A stretch of DNA of 64,000 nt, taken from contig NC_061115.1 of the NCBI RefSeq assembly GCF_002878395.1, positions 51,382,438 to 51,446,437 of the forward strand, written 5' to 3'. Shown piece after piece: positions 61,849-64,000 of the stretch (its first letter is position 1; the number at the start of each line of letters is the position of its first letter). Made by a program: the position numbers and the translations under genes. Below the pieces are notes generated by a model that saw only the letters and a program-made list of their open reading frames with translations, was not told the DNA's origin and did not search any database. Source of the stretch: Capsicum annuum (lineage: Eukaryota > Streptophyta > Magnoliopsida > Solanales > Solanaceae).

Positions 61849-62390
61849 TTAGTTGGTTTTAGTAATTTGTTCTATGATTTCTGAAGCGTGATACCATCGA
61901 AGACTCATGAAAGCTCCACCTGTAATAGTATCTCCTACAACCTTGGTATTTGTATTCAAGGCTCTGTAGAATATCTCGAACAATTTACTCCTTATGATTC
62001 TATAGTTTGGAATATTCATCAACTTTTTCTTGAACCTCAATAATGTCTCACAGAGTGACTCTGAATGTAATTGTTTCAAATTATAGATCTCATCTTTCAA
62101 TTGTATCATTCAAGAGGGTATGCAAAATTAGTCCAAGAACTATATCCTCAATATATTCCAAGTGGTAATAGACTCATGAGGCAACTCTCCTAACCATAAA
62201 ATCACTTCACTTATAAGAGAGAATAGAAATAAGCTGAGTCGTAGAGCTTCATGACTCACCCCCGACAGATTATATGGAGTACGAATCCCCAAAAATTTTA
62301 TAAGGTGCATGTTTGAATCATCAGTAGGTAAACCAACAAAAGCTTTTTTCAAATTCAACAACTGGATCATTGCGCTCATAATATCAAATT
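61849..62390 (-). pseudogene. Athila-like gag fragment
   Basis: Two open pieces are present. 62140-62379 has LNLKKAFVGLPTDDSNMHL, GVSHEALRLSLFLFSLI and LPHESITTWNI. 61849-62109 has LKQLHSESLCETLLRFKKKL and GGAFMSLRWYHASEIIEQI. These match the retrotrans_gag region of Athila/Tat elements. They are separated by a stop and a frame change near 62110-62140. Confidence 0.7.
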
Positions 62391-62907
62391 TTATTCCTTA
62401 GGGTAATTCTAGAGGAATGATAGCACCTGTCTTAATTGGTTCAATATATCCTAGATATTCTTCTGGATCATCATATATTGGAAAATATTATTGACCTGGA
62501 GGTTCTAACCTTATCTTTGTTGAGTACTACCCGACGATCTTCTTTCTTATGTCTAGCCCTCTATTCAACATGTCGGATAAGTTCTAACCTAGCATTTCTT
62601 TGAATTTAATCATGCAGTTGTTACTTGATAATTTTTTGAACACTATACTGAGATGGCCAATCCAATGAAGTTAGTTCATCATGAAACCCTTCAAGTCGGG
62701 CTCCTCAATCATACTCTTTTATTTTCTCCATCTTATAATTCTATAGTGTGGTCCTTTCAATCTCAGGATCAAATGGAATCAAGGAATTACCTTGTCTCTG
62801 AGTACTGGGAATACACCAGTATATACTCTAACAATAGTTGAATACCATAAATTAACAAATGAAACAAACAACTTCTATAAAGTCAATCAATCAATTCATA
62901 ACTATAT

Positions 62908-62925
62908 TCCCTAGAAATGATGCCA
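62908..62925 (-). promoter_or_regulatory. Decayed primer binding site of the Athila-like element
   Basis: On the minus strand it reads TGGCATCATTTCTAGGGA. The expected tRNA-Asp-type site of Athila elements is close to TGGCGCCGTTGCCGGGGA. Most differences are C to T or G to A, as from deamination of methylated CG. It lies just downstream of the presumed 5' LTR end. Confidence 0.5.
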
Positions 62926-62930
62926 AACTT

Positions 62931-64000
62931 TGATGTCTCCCAAGCCTTTATTAAAGTATAAAGTGGTCACTTGTCAACTATAAAACCCAACCAAGAGTAA
63001 TGCCCCACAAAATCCTCTTCCAGTTTGAGCCTTAGAGCGTATTTGGTAAAGCAAAAATTCTAGTCTAAATGTTTCAGAAATTTATTCGCAAGTATGAAAT
63101 ACTTTGAATCGGGTGGTAATCTATTTGAGAATGAATTAAGATCATAGAGGTCCCCTAACTCAAGGACGAGTTGAAATCTTTCCTACCGTTCAAGTTTTAG
63201 TGAGAGTCAAAACTATAGTCAACTTCAATCGATCATAACTCTTTATATATATAGAATTAGTGAACTTACTCTATATCAAATGAAATCTCTTTGAATTATC
63301 TTTCCAACGATACCAATTTCATCAAAAAATGATATTGTAGAAAAGAGTTATACCCATTTTACTCTAGCATGTTAGGCTAAGAAACTGAGTGACGACATTC
63401 GTGATAAGTGTAACGAGCGTGATGACCTATCACCAATATCGTTATCCATGGGCAGATTTATACCTCTGGTGATGACATTTTGTGACAAGCCGTCATGACC
63501 GTGATGGCCTATCACCAATGTCGTCAACCTTAACAAGAAACTCAAAATTTCACACTTTTGTGACGATATTTTGTTATGACCTATCACCAACTTGATGGCT
63601 TGTCACGGATATCGTCGTCTATTTTTTTTCCAGCAATTCAAGGATATGTTTGCAAGGGTATTTTGGTCCTTTTCCATCTTTTGAAAGTCTTTATAAATAT
63701 GAGGAACCCCATCCAAACCCTAATTTCATCATTCTCTTCCAATTCTTTTATTTAGAGTTTCAATTCAAGAACCCTAATCTTCCAAAAATTCATTCATAAA
63801 TCTTCAATATTTCTTCAAGAATCAATTACCTCATAGTGTGGGCTTCAAAAATCATTTATTACAAGTGCGGATAGAGTCTCAAGCATTAAAATTCATCCAA
63901 TTTCAAAGATTAAGGTATGTAGATGTTGATTCTTGGGTCCCTTCATCCAAGATACTCAAGAACCTTTTTTAAAACTCAAAGATTTTTATGTTTATGAGTT
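62931..64000 (+). mobile_element. LTR-like sequence leaving the window
   Basis: By position, the part next to 62931 should be the Athila 5' LTR end (minus strand; plus-strand TGATGTCTCCC). From about 63140 on, however, the sequence has plus-strand features of the long chromovirus LTRs here: the box TTATCTTTCCAACGATACC (63297-63315) followed by AAAGAGTTATACCCATTTT (63343-63361), a three-fold cassette with gatgacctatcacca-like words (about 63390-63616), tattttggtccttttcc, a TATA box TATAAAT (63692-63698) and aaaccctaatttc. It is probably a second LTR, plus-oriented, nested here or adjoining. Its left border is not defined. Confidence 0.45.

Larger units (their letters stand above)
56781..62930 (-). 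mobile_element. Athila-like Ty3/gypsy retrotransposon, minus strand, defective
   Basis: Reading leftward there is a primer binding site (62908-62925), gag (about 62390-61850), a linker, protease (about 60610-60300), RT (about 59830-59100), RNase H (about 58740-58340), integrase (about 58330-57230) and 3' noncoding sequence to the palindrome centre. Motifs match Athila pol. No 3' LTR is recognised before the centre, so that end is lost or was replaced by the inverted duplication. Frames are broken in many places. Confidence 0.75.

Overview
This is a transposon-rich stretch of a plant nuclear genome, very probably a solanaceous eudicot. The evidence is a spliced plant 40S ribosomal protein S9 gene with GT-AG introns, several Ty3/gypsy lineages (Tekay/Del-like chromovirus and Athila-like), a Ty1/copia LTR, RTE and L1 non-LTR elements with plant-type proteins, Stowaway-like MITEs, and a decayed endogenous pararetrovirus of cavemo-/solendovirus type. 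Solanaceae (Capsicum, Solanum or Nicotiana) is an inference from the mixture; the species cannot be fixed from sequence reading alone.

Layout. 1-1071: 3' tail and 3' LTR of a copia element. 1692-13537: a complete but dead chromovirus (element A) with a perfect 5-bp target duplication (TAATG); its 5' LTR is split by a second, internally deleted chromovirus (element B, 1893-5682). 13543-21290: an older LTR-like sequence split by a 5'-truncated RTE LINE (minus strand, about 15690-17270) and an L1 LINE (plus strand, about 17276-20841). 21291-24242: AT-rich DNA with a T-rich tract and microsatellites. 24243-28606: the pararetrovirus remnant, bracketed on both sides by (TA)n. 29029-29958: a second RTE copy, very close to the first. 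30457-32690: the only intact host gene, RPS9 (three exons, 197 aa), with a Stowaway-like MITE in intron 1. 35748-36024: another Stowaway-like MITE. 36631-39243: a second L1 LINE, with RNase H. 39314-50542: chromovirus C, whose 3' LTR holds a 2.6-kb solo LTR (46795-49385) with a perfect TGAAC duplication. 52150-54190: a decayed transposon-protein gene on the minus strand. 55137-62930: Athila-like sequence, including a 3.3-kb inverted repeat centred at about 56780. 62931-64000: more LTR-like sequence that leaves the window.

Function. Only RPS9 looks functional. Its promoter has the motif set expected of plant ribosomal protein genes (TGGGCC site II, telo-box-like AGGGTTA, TATA box, pyrimidine-rich start region). 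Every mobile element carries stops or frameshifts in its coding region. The most interesting signals are the TA-bracketed pararetrovirus with an in-frame 111-bp repeat in its last gene, the large Athila palindrome, and a shared modular LTR design: a conserved box followed by a family-specific cassette of reiterated, often palindromic GC-richer words, upstream of the TATA region.
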